A stretch of DNA of 32,612 nucleotides from AV80 sp035536995 (GTDB lineage: Bacteria > Verrucomicrobiota > Verrucomicrobiia > Chthoniobacterales > UBA10450): NCBI GenBank assembly GCA_035536995.1, contig DATLNB010000092.1, positions 1 through 32,612 of the forward strand, written 5' to 3'. The notes under the pieces were generated by a model. That model searched no databases, was not told where the DNA came from, and worked only from the letters and a program-made list of their open reading frames with translations. The position numbers were made by a program, and so were the translations under genes. Position 1 is the first letter of the stretch, and every line of letters begins with the position of its first letter. Positions 1 to 8,613 of the stretch are shown in pieces.

Positions 1-45
1 CAAGCTCCCTCAGCACGCCGAAGCCTGGCGAAGGCGGCAGCTTGG

Positions 46-82
46 TAACGCACTTGTCCCCGAAGCTCTGCTTCGTCTGCTC
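46..82 (+). repeat. Hairpin repeat with CTCTG loop (left copy)
   Basis: Bases 61-75 form a 5-bp stem (CGAAG / CTTCG) closed by a CTCTG loop. The preceding AACGCACTTGTC matches the spacer of a second copy at 31371-31431, where a hairpin with the same CTCTG loop has the stem CGAAA/TTTCG. The stem bases differ but still pair, which argues for a family of structured intergenic repeats. The region 1-202 otherwise shows no convincing gene. Confidence 0.55.
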
Positions 83-202
83 ACACTCGACGAGACGCGC
101 ATTACGGCGACAGAGCGCCGTGCCTACAGCTTTCCTGCGCCCGGCGGCTTCCCACGCACAATCCTGTTCGAATCCCGCTTCCCCTTCTGTTAGGTACAAC
201 AC

Positions 203-1729
203 ATGGCTTCCTCGTCACTCTGGCCCCGTTTCCAAAAGTATTTCCTCCGCTACGACGATCTCGATTTCTCGATCGATATCAGCCGGATGCGTTTTGCGGA
301 GGGCTTTTTCGAAACGATGCAACCGCGGATCGCAAAAGCCCTCGACGCCATGGCAGCGCTGGAAGCGGGCGCCATCGCGAATCCCGACGAAAACCGGATG
401 GTCGGCCATTACTGGCTCCGCAACTCGAGCCTGGCCCCGACCCCGGAGCTACGCGCCGACATCGATGAAACCAATGCGCGCATCAAACAATTCGCCGCGG
501 CCGTCCACGCCGGCGAAATCGCGCCGGAAAAGGGAGAACGCTTCAAGCACGTGCTCCTCGTCGGCATTGGCGGCTCGGCCCTCGGGCCGCAGTTTATCGC
601 GGACGCGCTCGGCGGGGCGGGCGATCCGCTCGATATCCATTTTTTCGACAACACAGATCCGGATGGATTCGACCGCGTTCTCGCGCGGATTGGCGATCAC
701 CTCTCCCACACCCTGACGATTGTCATCTCCAAGTCAGGCGGCACGAAGGAAACCCGGAACGGCATGCTCGAAGCCGCGGCTCGATACGAGAAGGCCGGGT
801 TGAGCTTCGGGAAACATGCGGTCGCGGTGACTGGCATCGATAGCGAGCTGGACAAGCTCGCGGCAACGAATGGCTGGCTCGCGCGTTTCCCCATGCACGA
901 TTGGGTCGGAGGGCGGACCTCGGTGATGAGCGCGGTCGGGCTTTTGCCAGCGGCGCTGCAGGGTTTCGATATCGATCGCTTTCTCGCCGGCGCCGCGGCG
1001 ATGGACCAGAAAACACGAGCGGCCGAGCCAAAACAGAACGCGGCCATGCTGCTCGCATTGATGTGGCAATACGCGGGGAACGGCCGGGGCGAAAAGGACA
1101 TGGTGATCCTCCCCTACAAAGATCGCCTCATGTTGTTCAGCAAATATCTGCAACAGCTCGTCATGGAATCGCTCGGAAAAGAGCAGGACCTCGATGGCAA
1201 CGTCGTCCACCAGGGGATCGCGGTTTATGGGAACAAAGGCTCGACCGATCAGCACGCCTACGTGCAGCAGCTTCGCGACGGCGTGCTTAATTTCTTCGTC
1301 ACGTTCATCGAAGTGCAAAAAGACCGGAGCTCGCCGCCCTTCGAAGTCGAGCCCGGGGTAACCAGCGGCGATTATCTCCAGGGATTTTTGCGCGGGACTC
1401 GGTCGGCTCTTTATGAAAGCGGCCGCGAATCCATCACCATCACCATTCCGCAGGTTGATCCATTTTACGTCGGGGCGCTGATCGCCCTCTACGAACGCGC
1501 GGTCGGCTTTTATGCATCGTTGGTCAACATCAATGCGTATCATCAGCCCGGGGTTGAGGCCGGCAAAAAAGCGGCCACCCGAATTCTCGAATTGCAGCGC
1601 GGGGTGAAGGAAGTCCTCGCGGCGAGCCCGAACAAAACGCCGGACGAAATCGCAGCTGAGCTCGGCGCCGACGCCGAAGACGTTTTTCATATTGTCCGGC
1701 ATCTCATCGCGAACCGGGAATCTCAATGA
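203..1729 (+). CDS. pgi: Glucose-6-phosphate isomerase
   Basis: This enzyme interconverts glucose 6-phosphate and fructose 6-phosphate in the cytoplasm (glycolysis and gluconeogenesis). The 508-residue product has family blocks in the expected order: a phosphate-binding GIGGSALGPQF near residue 122, the SIS-type ISKSGGTKETRNG near 175, GGRTSVMSAVGLLP near 235, and the active-site region EQDLDGNVVHQG and GNKGSTDQHAYVQQLRDG in the second half. The length fits bacterial PGI. The ATG at 203 lies directly before the first conserved sequence and no better upstream start is seen. It appears to be a single gene, with the next gene on the same strand 316 bp further on. A long open frame on the opposite strand is a GC-rich shadow. 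Identification is firm. Confidence 0.95.
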   Translation: MASSSLWPRFQKYFLRYDDLDFSIDISRMRFAEGFFETMQPRIAKALDAMAALEAGAIANPDENRMVGHYWLRNSSLAPTPELRADIDETNARIKQFAAAVHAGEIAPEKGERFKHVLLVGIGGSALGPQFIADALGGAGDPLDIHFFDNTDPDGFDRVLARIGDHLSHTLTIVISKSGGTKETRNGMLEAAARYEKAGLSFGKHAVAVTGIDSELDKLAATNGWLARFPMHDWVGGRTSVMSAVGLLPAALQGFDIDRFLAGAAAMDQKTRAAEPKQNAAMLLALMWQYAGNGRGEKDMVILPYKDRLMLFSKYLQQLVMESLGKEQDLDGNVVHQGIAVYGNKGSTDQHAYVQQLRDGVLNFFVTFIEVQKDRSSPPFEVEPGVTSGDYLQGFLRGTRSALYESGRESITITIPQVDPFYVGALIALYERAVGFYASLVNINAYHQPGVEAGKKAATRILELQRGVKEVLAASPNKTPDEIAAELGADAEDVFHIVRHLIANRESQ

Positions 1730-2045
1730 CGCTCCGGGCGCAACCCCATTCAGGTCTCCGTTCTGCCCGTCCCTTTCGGCGGTCAAAACATCCTGGGCGA
1801 CGCGGCGATGCAAACGCGGACGCGGATCACTCCTGCACCGTGGGGAACCGGTCAGCTCGCGCGGTTTTCATGCTCCTGATCATGATCCTACTCATGATCT
1901 TGTTCGAACCCGTCGGACCGGGAGCATGAGCATGAATGCGAATGCAGGGAGCCCGCTGTAGCCTTGCGTGTCACCAGCGCGGCCCCCATAACTCATTCCC
2001 CAAAAACTGGAAGAGTCGCCGCTTACCGCTACAGTTCGAGCTTCC
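1730..2045. other. Intergenic region after pgi
   Basis: There are 316 bp without a supported gene. Short overlapping open frames exist, one with a 12-residue hydrophobic run, but they lack recognisable domains. Bases 1869-1935 contain several CATGAT/CATGAG-type repeats with local dyad symmetry. Presumably it holds the promoter of the downstream histidine kinase, but I cannot point to a clear -35/-10 pair. Confidence 0.4.
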
Positions 2046-2762
2046 ATGACTGCGTCTCCCGAGCCTAATCCCGCGCAACCGCCCATTCAGGTCTCCATGC
2101 CTCAGGTGGTAAAATTCGTCCGCCAACTGGCGCACGACCTTCGCAATCATCTCAACGCCGCCGAGCTTCAGTCGGCCTACCTGGCTGAGATTGCTGAGAA
2201 CAATGAGGTGCGCGATGAAATAAAGCGGCTCCGCGGAATGATCGCGCAGGTCGGCACGAACCTTCAGCAGCTGACCACTGCGCTGAGCCAGCCCCGCCTT
2301 ACTCAAATGGAATACAGCGCGAAAGACCTGCTGGAGGACCTTCGGGAAAAGCTCGCCAGCGCGCATCCGGAAGAAGCGGCCAAAGTGGAATGGGACGCCG
2401 CTGAAAGCGACGCAACTTTGAACATCGATCCCCAGCTCCTCTTGCCCGCGTTGCTCGAGTTGTTCGGGAACGCCTTCCGCCACGGGCGCGGTGACGGGGC
2501 GATCACGATGTCGGCCCGCCCGGAGAACAACAGTTACGTCTTCACCCTGTCTGAACCGAAAAAAGAGTTCACCCGTTCGACCGAAAACTGGGGCCGGGAG
2601 CCACTCCAGGCTCTGGGCCAAGGCCATTACGGCCTCGGCCTTCACCGGACCCGCGCGATCGTGGAAGCTCACGGTGGAGAATTCGCCGCCCGCCACGACG
2701 AAGCGGCGTCCGCCCTGATCACCCGGGTGAGCCTGCCGATTGCAGCAGCAGCCTCGACTTGA
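2046..2762 (+). CDS. Short soluble sensor histidine kinase
   Basis: A 238-residue cytoplasmic histidine kinase with no visible sensor domain or membrane segment. The phosphoacceptor region is LAHDLRNHLNAAE (likely phosphorylated His30). It is followed by a helical dimerisation segment, an N box with LFGNAFRHGRG (Asn142) and a G box GHYGLGLHRTRAIVEAHGG (about 193-211), so both the DHp-like and HATPase parts are present. The gene lies 102 bp before an NtrC-type response regulator on the same strand, which is its most likely partner. The absence of an input domain suggests that the signal comes through a partner protein, much as NtrB is controlled by PII; a role in nitrogen sensing is inferred from the nearby glnD only. 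Confidence 0.8.
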   Translation: MTASPEPNPAQPPIQVSMPQVVKFVRQLAHDLRNHLNAAELQSAYLAEIAENNEVRDEIKRLRGMIAQVGTNLQQLTTALSQPRLTQMEYSAKDLLEDLREKLASAHPEEAAKVEWDAAESDATLNIDPQLLLPALLELFGNAFRHGRGDGAITMSARPENNSYVFTLSEPKKEFTRSTENWGREPLQALGQGHYGLGLHRTRAIVEAHGGEFAARHDEAASALITRVSLPIAAAAST

Positions 2763-2864
2763 TACGCGGACGGAGTGGTTTTTGCTGAATGAAAAGGCCG
2801 CCCCTGCCGTCGAATGCTCTTTCCGTTTGCGCGCCCTCGCCGGACAATGGCCACGCTGGGAACT

Positions 2865-4253
2865 ATGACCGCTGAGAATCGACGCATCCTGATCATCGAC
2901 GATGAGCGCCCGATTCTGCTCACTCTCGAAGCTCTGCTCGGCCGTCACGGTTACACGCCGGAAACCGCGGCCACCGCCTCCTACGGCCTGCGCCGGCTGA
3001 AGGAAGATCCGCCCGCGGTCGTGCTCCTCGATCTCCAGTTACCCGACGCCGAAGGGCTCGAGATGCTGGCCCAGATCAAGACCGAGCATCCCGACACCCA
3101 GGTCATCATCCTGACGGCGCACGATTCGCTGAACAACGCGATCGAATCCATCAAGCGCGGGGCTTACCATTTCATCAGCAAACCGTACGCGCCCGAAGAG
3201 CTCCTGAGCCTGATCGAGAAAGCGCTCGAGAAGCAGTCGCTCCTCCGGGAAACCGAACAGCTTCGCAAAAAGACGAAGCAACTCGAGAAACGGCTCGAGA
3301 TTGCCGAGACGAAGCTCGCTCCAGTTTTCAAGAGCAAGGCGATGCAGGAAATCCAGGAGCTGATCGACGCGATGGCGCCGTCGGAAGCGAATGTCCTGAT
3401 CACCGGCGAAAGTGGCGTGGGCAAGGAAGTGATCGCGAACGTGATCCACGGCCGGAGCCGGCGGGCGGAGAAGCCGATGATCAAGTTGAATTGCGCGGCT
3501 TTCCCGCAGGCCATGATCGAGTCGGAGTTGTTCGGGTATGTTCGCGGGGCGTTCACCGGGGCCATGAACGATTTCCCCGGGATGATCGCGGCCGCCGCCG
3601 GGAGCACCCTTTTCCTCGACGAAATTTCGGAGATGCCGGCCGATCTTCAGACCCGGTTCCTCCGGGTTTTGCAGGAACGCGAATATCGGCCGCTGGGCAG
3701 CACCAAAACCATGAAAGCCGATTTCCGCGTCATTGCGGCGACGAACCGCCGGATTTCCAGCGCCCTCGCCGAGAACCGGCTCCGGGCCGATCTTTATTAC
3801 CGGCTCAACACCTTCCAGATCGAGATCCCGCCTTTGCGCGAAAGGAAGGAAGATATTCCCCCGCTCGTGGCCAGCTTTCTCAAGCGTTTCGCCGATGAGC
3901 TCGGCAAGACGGAGCCGGTGATTGCGCCGGAAGCGTTCCAGAAACTGCTCGATTACGCGTGGCCGGGGAACGTGCGCGAGCTTCAAAACGCGATGGAATA
4001 TGCAGTCGTCCTGGCCCGGAAGGAATCTATCAGCGTGAAAGAGTTGCCCGCTGAGGTGCAGCTCCCGGCCGCGCTTCAGCAGGTCGAGCGCGGCACCAAT
4101 GGCGGGGTCCAAAATCTTGACGACCTCGAGCGCAACGCCATCATCCAGGCCCTCGCCCAATGCCACGGCAACAAGAAGAAAGCCGCCCAGGTTCTCGGGA
4201 TCCAGCGCCCGACGCTCTATAACAAGATGAAGCGTTACGCGATCGAGCTGTGA
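2865..4253 (+). CDS. NtrC-family sigma-54-dependent response regulator
   Basis: A three-domain transcriptional activator of 462 residues. The receiver (about 1-120) has the acidic pair IDDE, phosphoacceptor Asp56 in VVLLDLQLPD and Lys106 in FISKPY. The AAA+ domain has Walker A GESGVGKE (181-188), the sigma-54-contacting GAFTGA (228-233) and Walker B TLFLDE (249-253). A Fis-type helix-turn-helix (GNKKKAAQVLGIQRPTLYNKMKRY) closes the protein. I chose the ATG at 2865 because the receiver starts directly after it; an upstream ATG at 2814 would add 17 residues of unlikely sequence. It is expected to act with RNA polymerase carrying sigma-54. Its place between a histidine kinase and glnD suggests nitrogen control, but the regulon is unknown. 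Confidence 0.92.
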   Translation: MTAENRRILIIDDERPILLTLEALLGRHGYTPETAATASYGLRRLKEDPPAVVLLDLQLPDAEGLEMLAQIKTEHPDTQVIILTAHDSLNNAIESIKRGAYHFISKPYAPEELLSLIEKALEKQSLLRETEQLRKKTKQLEKRLEIAETKLAPVFKSKAMQEIQELIDAMAPSEANVLITGESGVGKEVIANVIHGRSRRAEKPMIKLNCAAFPQAMIESELFGYVRGAFTGAMNDFPGMIAAAAGSTLFLDEISEMPADLQTRFLRVLQEREYRPLGSTKTMKADFRVIAATNRRISSALAENRLRADLYYRLNTFQIEIPPLRERKEDIPPLVASFLKRFADELGKTEPVIAPEAFQKLLDYAWPGNVRELQNAMEYAVVLARKESISVKELPAEVQLPAALQQVERGTNGGVQNLDDLERNAIIQALAQCHGNKKKAAQVLGIQRPTLYNKMKRYAIEL

Positions 4254-4255
4254 GT

Positions 4256-4353
4256 GATTGCAGATTTCAGAAGGTAGATTGCAGATTGAACAGGCAGGAC
4301 CAGCGGCTTCGTTCCCGCTCCAATCGACAATCTGCAATCTGAAATCTACAATC
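4256..4353. repeat. Nested imperfect inverted repeat
   Basis: Bases 4256-4270 (GATTGCAGATTTCAG) pair with 4339-4353 with one mismatch, and 4276-4287 (AGATTGCAGATT) pair perfectly with 4329-4340. The left arm itself holds two direct copies of GATTGCAGATT. The element fills nearly the whole gap between the response regulator stop and the GTG of glnD, so it may act as a terminator-like or processing hairpin or be a REP-like mobile repeat. There is no T-tract, so intrinsic termination is doubtful. Confidence 0.7.
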
Positions 4354-4357
4354 CAAG

Positions 4358-7168
4358 GTGCCCGCCGCCCGCCACCTTGGAAAAGTCCTGGCTCACGCTG
4401 AGCGCGAGCTGACCGCCGCGGGAGCGCTCCGGCCGGCTGAATCGCTCAGGATTTATAAGAAGTTCCTCAGGATCGAGGAGCATCGCCTTCGCCTCCGGCA
4501 CCAGTATGGCGGAGGTGGCCGTGAGGTTTGCGGGTTGCGCGTCGCGCTCGTGGACGTGCTTCTCAAACAAATCTTCGCTACGGCGACCGCGAACGCGGGC
4601 GGTTCCGGAACGGATTCCCCTTCCCCGTTGACCATGGTCGCGCTCGGCGGTTACGGACGCCGCGAGCTCAACCCGTATAGCGACGTCGATATTATGTTCC
4701 TCCATAACGAAGCGGACGGCAGCGTCTCCGCGTCGGCGGCCCAGGTGATCGAACAGGTGCTGTATCTTCTTTGGGACGTCGGTTTCAAGGTCGGCCATTC
4801 AACCCGCTCCGTTAGCCAGGCGATCGAGCTGGCCAATGCCGACATGTTGACCAAGACCGCCATGCTCGAGTCACGCCCGCTGGTGGGTGACGGTAATCTC
4901 GCCACGCTTTTTCGGACTGCGTTCCGCGAACATTGCGTTGTCGGCCATGAGCGGGAATACGTGGAGCGCCGGATGCAGGACCAGGCTGCGCGGCATGCGA
5001 AGTCCGGGAACAGTGTTTACGTCCAGGAACCCAACCTGAAGAGCGGATGCGGGGGCCTGCGCGATTATCAGAATCTTTTGTGGATGACGTTCTTCCACGA
5101 GGGCGCGCTCACCACGACCCATCTGGTCGGGAAAGATTGGTTGAGCGAATCCGACCGGCGCCGGATTGAGGCGGCTTACGATTTTCTTCTCCGGCTCCGG
5201 ACCGACCTGCATTACGCCACCGGCCGCGCTACCGATACGCTTCATTTCACGGTTCAGGACCAGGTCGCGCAGCGCCTCGGCTACGTCCATAAACGCGGCA
5301 CCCTCCGGCAGGAGGCGCTGATGAAGGATTACTACGGGCACACCCGCAACATCTTTCGCGTAACCGAACGGATCAGCGAACAGTTCGCCCGGGGAACATC
5401 GCCAGCCGCCGGCGACTCACTCTTCGGGTTCCTCCCCGAAGTGCAGTATCCCGAGGAAAAAGCCGGCCACTTCATTATCCAGAATCGCCAGCTCTTCGCC
5501 GAGAGCCCGGACATATTTGAGAGAGCTCCCGAGGCAATGATGGAAGTGTTCGAGCTGGCCCAGGATCGTCAGCTCGAGCTCAGCCCGGACCTCTCGGACC
5601 TGTTCACGAGAAACCTCGGGCTGGTCACGGGGACCTTTCGCGCGAGCAAAAGCCTGCGGGAAATCTTCCGCCGGATCATGTCACGCAAAGGCGAGGTCGG
5701 CCGGGTCCTGCGGATGATGCACCGGGTCGATTTTCTCGGCCGATACGTGCCCGAGTTCGGCCAGCTCACCTGTCTGGTGCAGCATGAATTTTTTCATCGT
5801 TATACCGCGGATGAGCACACTCTCGTTTGCATCGACAAGCTCGATGAAGTCGTGCGGACGGAGAACCCGAAGCTCCGTTCCTACCGCGCGCTTTTCGAAA
5901 GACTCCAGGACCCGTACGTTCTCTACCTGGCCCTTCTTCTGCACGACACCGGCCGCGCGGTCGGCGCCCGGCCGCATTCGGAAGCGAGCGCACTTTTCGC
6001 CCAGGGCGCGGCCACTCGACTCGGCCTTTCCGCGCCGCAAAGGCGCTCCCTCCTCCTCCTGGTGGATCATCACCTCACGCTTTCGAACATGGCCCAGCAG
6101 CGCAATCTCGACGACCCGGAGACGGCGGTCGAGTTCGGCCGGATCGTCCGCGACCAGTCGAATCTCGATGCGCTCATGCTCCTGACCCTCGCTGACGGCC
6201 AGGGAACGAGCGCCGACGCTTGGTCGGACTGGAAGGAAACCCTTGTCTGGCAGCTGCATCAATCAACCTCGCGGTATCTGTCCGACCAGGAGGCGTTTTA
6301 CGAACAAACCAAGATCGAGCGCGAAGCGTTGCAGGGAAGTGTCACCGCGCAGCTCGGCGCCGAATTCGCGGAGGAAGTGGAAGCGCATTTCGAAGTGATG
6401 CCGGACAATTATTTCCGCGCGTTCACCGTCGAAGAGATCGTATCGCACCTGAAATTGTTCCGGCGTTTTCTCGAAAACCTCTACGTGCGGAATGAGCCGC
6501 CGCTGGCTCCCGCCGTCGCCTGGCAGGCTTTCCCCGAGCAGGGCCACAGCATCGCGTCGTTCTGCGCCTGGGACGGACAGGAATTCCTGGCGAAGATCGC
6601 GGGCTCGTTCGCAATCGTCCCGCTCAACATCCTGAGCGCGGACATCTACACGCGGGGCGACAACGTAGTCCTCGATATCTTCCGCGTTTGCGACACCCGG
6701 TTCCGCGCCGTCAGCGATGAAAGAGACCGCGCGCTGGTTGAAACAACCTTGCGGGCCGCGCTGGCCGACCCCGCATTTGATTTCGCGCCACTCCTGGAGC
6801 GGGCCCGGCGGCGTCTCACTCGTCGCAGCCAGCACGGCCTCGATTTTCCCACCCGGGTCACGGTCGAGAACAAAACCCATCCGGCTTACACCCTGGTGCA
6901 AATCCAAACCCCGGACCGGCTCGGTTTGCTCTACGATTTGCTGACCGCGTTCGGCCAGGTAAACGTCTCCATAGCCTTGTCGCGCATCTCCACCGAGAAA
7001 GGGGCGGCGATCGACACGTTCTACGTTGCCGATCGCAATACCCGCGGGAAGATCACCGATTCAACCCGGATCGCCGGCCTCCTCGAGCGCCTCCAGCGCG
7101 CCGCTCTCGGACCCTCGGACAATCGGACCGAACCAAATCGAGCTGGCCGCGCGAATCTTTCCGTCTAG
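4358..7168 (+). CDS. glnD: Bifunctional PII uridylyltransferase / uridylyl-removing enzyme
   Basis: A 936-residue GlnD, the sensor that uridylylates PII proteins under low glutamine and removes UMP under high glutamine. Visible parts: nucleotidyltransferase motif GGYGRRELNPYSDVD (97-111) with the catalytic DVD; the linker region; an HD domain with LLLHDTGRAVGARPHSE; and two C-terminal ACT domains (beginning near HSIASFCAWDG and AYTLVQIQTPDRLGLL) that would bind glutamine. The usual HDxxK is HDTGR here, a conservative change. The start is GTG at 4358; conserved sequence begins further in, so the start is not secure. It follows the kinase/regulator pair and precedes a nucleotidyltransferase by 21 bp. 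No glnB/glnK gene is in the window. Confidence 0.92.
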   Translation: MPAARHLGKVLAHAERELTAAGALRPAESLRIYKKFLRIEEHRLRLRHQYGGGGREVCGLRVALVDVLLKQIFATATANAGGSGTDSPSPLTMVALGGYGRRELNPYSDVDIMFLHNEADGSVSASAAQVIEQVLYLLWDVGFKVGHSTRSVSQAIELANADMLTKTAMLESRPLVGDGNLATLFRTAFREHCVVGHEREYVERRMQDQAARHAKSGNSVYVQEPNLKSGCGGLRDYQNLLWMTFFHEGALTTTHLVGKDWLSESDRRRIEAAYDFLLRLRTDLHYATGRATDTLHFTVQDQVAQRLGYVHKRGTLRQEALMKDYYGHTRNIFRVTERISEQFARGTSPAAGDSLFGFLPEVQYPEEKAGHFIIQNRQLFAESPDIFERAPEAMMEVFELAQDRQLELSPDLSDLFTRNLGLVTGTFRASKSLREIFRRIMSRKGEVGRVLRMMHRVDFLGRYVPEFGQLTCLVQHEFFHRYTADEHTLVCIDKLDEVVRTENPKLRSYRALFERLQDPYVLYLALLLHDTGRAVGARPHSEASALFAQGAATRLGLSAPQRRSLLLLVDHHLTLSNMAQQRNLDDPETAVEFGRIVRDQSNLDALMLLTLADGQGTSADAWSDWKETLVWQLHQSTSRYLSDQEAFYEQTKIEREALQGSVTAQLGAEFAEEVEAHFEVMPDNYFRAFTVEEIVSHLKLFRRFLENLYVRNEPPLAPAVAWQAFPEQGHSIASFCAWDGQEFLAKIAGSFAIVPLNILSADIYTRGDNVVLDIFRVCDTRFRAVSDERDRALVETTLRAALADPAFDFAPLLERARRRLTRRSQHGLDFPTRVTVENKTHPAYTLVQIQTPDRLGLLYDLLTAFGQVNVSIALSRISTEKGAAIDTFYVADRNTRGKITDSTRIAGLLERLQRAALGPSDNRTEPNRAGRANLSV

Positions 7169-7189
7169 CTTCCGCGATTCTCCAACATC

Positions 7190-7939
7190 ATGAACGCCCT
7201 GATCCTTGCCGCCGGTTACGCCACTCGCCTTTATCCGCTCACTTTGACCAAAGCCAAGCCGCTCCTCGAGGTCGCGGGCAAACCGATGATCGACTGGGTG
7301 CTCGATAATCTCGCGCCCGTCCCCGATCTCGATCGCGTTTATGTGGTGACGAATCACAAGTTCGCAAAAGATTTTCAGGAATGGGCGGACGCTTACCGGC
7401 AGAAGAAGCCGCGGTTCCAGATTGAGATCATCGATGACGGTTCGACCAACGATTCGGATAAGCTCGGCGCGATTGGCGACATTTGCCTGGCAGTCAGCCG
7501 GCATGATCTTGCGAACGACGACCTGATTATTGTCGCGGGCGACAATCTTTTCAGCGAGCCCCTGGCGGAGTTTGCGCGGGCCGCGAAAGAATCGGAAGCG
7601 ACCCTCGCCACCTACGACGTTGGCGACCTCGAGGCGATCAAGAAATACAGCAGCATCACGACGGATTCGAATGGCGTGATCACGCGCTTCGAGGAGAAGC
7701 CGCCGAAACCCGCGAACACCGTTGCGGGCATTGCGCTTTATTATTTTGCGAAGGAAACGGTGGGTATGTTCACAACGTACATCGCCGCCGGAAACAATCC
7801 GGACCAGCCGGGCCGGTTCATTCAGTGGCTTTACCAGCGCAAGCCGGTGAAGACGTTCCAGATCAGCGGAACGTGGTTCGATATCGGGAGCAAAGAAACG
7901 CTCGAAGAAGCGAACAAGATTTTCGCGGAGTTCAGGTAG
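7190..7939 (+). CDS. Sugar-phosphate nucleotidyltransferase
   Basis: A 249-residue Rossmann-like NTP transferase that would activate a sugar 1-phosphate to a nucleotide sugar. The N-terminal signature LILAAGYATRLYPLT...KPLLEVAGKPM binds the nucleotide, and VAGDNLF near residue 122 carries the metal-binding Asp. It lacks the left-handed beta-helix of bifunctional GlmU-type enzymes, and its length fits the glucose-1-phosphate thymidylyl-/uridylyltransferase class (RmlA-like). The exact sugar and nucleotide cannot be read from the sequence. It lies 21 bp after glnD, so it may be cotranscribed, although a functional link is unclear. It ends against a palindromic repeat cluster. Confidence 0.85.
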   Translation: MNALILAAGYATRLYPLTLTKAKPLLEVAGKPMIDWVLDNLAPVPDLDRVYVVTNHKFAKDFQEWADAYRQKKPRFQIEIIDDGSTNDSDKLGAIGDICLAVSRHDLANDDLIIVAGDNLFSEPLAEFARAAKESEATLATYDVGDLEAIKKYSSITTDSNGVITRFEEKPPKPANTVAGIALYYFAKETVGMFTTYIAAGNNPDQPGRFIQWLYQRKPVKTFQISGTWFDIGSKETLEEANKIFAEFR

Positions 7940-7940
7940 G

Positions 7941-7959
7941 GACGGCGCGCTGCGCCGTC
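7941..7959. repeat. Perfect hairpin GACGGCGC-GCT-GCGCCGTC
   Basis: An 8-bp perfect stem (7941-7948 with 7952-7959) and a 3-base loop start one base after the stop codon of the nucleotidyltransferase. It could end or stabilise that transcript, although no T-tract follows. Confidence 0.6.
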
Positions 7960-7984
7960 CGCCTGGCAAGCGCCCGCTGCCGAA

Positions 7985-8063
7985 CCAAGGAGCGGCGATT
8001 TCCAAATCGCCGAACGAAACGAAAATCAAACAAGACGGCGATTCGGAAATCGCCGCTCCTTGG
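7985..8063. repeat. 19-bp perfect inverted repeat unit
   Basis: Bases 7985-8003 (CCAAGGAGCGGCGATTTCC) are the exact reverse complement of 8045-8063. The outer arm is followed by an inner partial copy, CGGCGATTTCCAAATCGCCG at 7993-8012, so a cruciform of two kinds is possible. It abuts a second, unrelated palindrome at 8064. No open frame of interest runs through it. Confidence 0.85.
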
Positions 8064-8184
8064 AATGTAGAGGCGCTTGTGCCAAGCGCCTTTATCGAAC
8101 GTCGCGAAAGCACTCAGGCGCTTGTGCGCCTTGCTGGAAACGTCGCGCAAGCGTCCAGGCGCTTGGCACAAGCGCCTCTACATT
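8064..8184. repeat. 27-bp perfect inverted repeat unit (121-bp element)
   Basis: Bases 8064-8090 (AATGTAGAGGCGCTTGTG and on) are the exact reverse complement of 8158-8184. The 67-base centre carries further copies of AGGCGCTTGTGCGCC-type sequence. The right arm ends on the base before the stop codon of the DUF5069 gene, so the unit sits exactly between two convergent genes. The perfect arms suggest recent insertion or active maintenance as a MITE/REP-like repeat. Confidence 0.85.
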
Positions 8185-8604
8185 TTACTTGAGACGGCCC
8201 TCGTCGAACTCAATCAGGTCGAAATACGTCTTAATGTCTTTCCGACCGTCGCCGCCCGCCTCCTTCAGGAAATGAAGGAACCGGGCGCGCTTCGCAGCCG
8301 TATCGGGATGACGCGCAATCATCGTCTCGTTCCAATGATCGATCGCCTCGGGCGAATGCCGGGCGCCATTGGCTTTCACCCACTCGAGGATCGCATCGTC
8401 GTTATCCAGCCGGTTAGCCGCTTCCTCAAAAGCATCGGGGTCGAGCTGAAGAAACGCGAGCAGATGCTTGTCGAACCCGACCGTCTTATAATTGTAGCCG
8501 TCGAGCAGTCCCTTGCGGTGGAGCTTCGCCTTGTCGATCAGGCGCGGCAGATGCACGTATCCGCCCAACCGATCGTAGGGACTGCGTGGTCGCAGTTTTT
8601 GCAT
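8185..8604 (-). CDS. DUF5069 protein
   Basis: A 139-residue soluble protein of the DUF5069 type, a family I associate mainly with Verrucomicrobiota. Family-like sequence is seen as LRPRSPYDRLGGYVHLPRLIDKAKLHRKGLL at the N terminus, followed by YNYKTVGFDKHLLAFL and a helical C-terminal half (WNETMIARHP). The biochemical role is unknown. It has no signal peptide or membrane segment. It is the last gene of a leftward group, 9 bp after the zinc-ribbon bactofilin, and its stop codon touches a large palindrome. Confidence 0.75.
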   Translation of the reverse strand: MQKLRPRSPYDRLGGYVHLPRLIDKAKLHRKGLLDGYNYKTVGFDKHLLAFLQLDPDAFEEAANRLDNDDAILEWVKANGARHSPEAIDHWNETMIARHPDTAAKRARFLHFLKEAGGDGRKDIKTYFDLIEFDEGRLK

Positions 8605-8613
8605 TGCGCCCGG

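Noticed and set aside
734..1813. 359-codon open frame on the - strand over pgi
   Set aside because: Arg- and Gly-rich antisense shadow of a high-GC gene that has firm PGI motifs on the other strand.
1726..1929. Small + strand open frame with a hydrophobic run after pgi
   Set aside because: Twelve-residue hydrophobic stretch from repeated CATGAT-type DNA, no ribosome-binding site and overlapping alternatives in other frames.
3039..4337. 432-codon - strand open frame over the response regulator
   Set aside because: Antisense shadow; the + strand encodes complete receiver, AAA+ and Fis domains.
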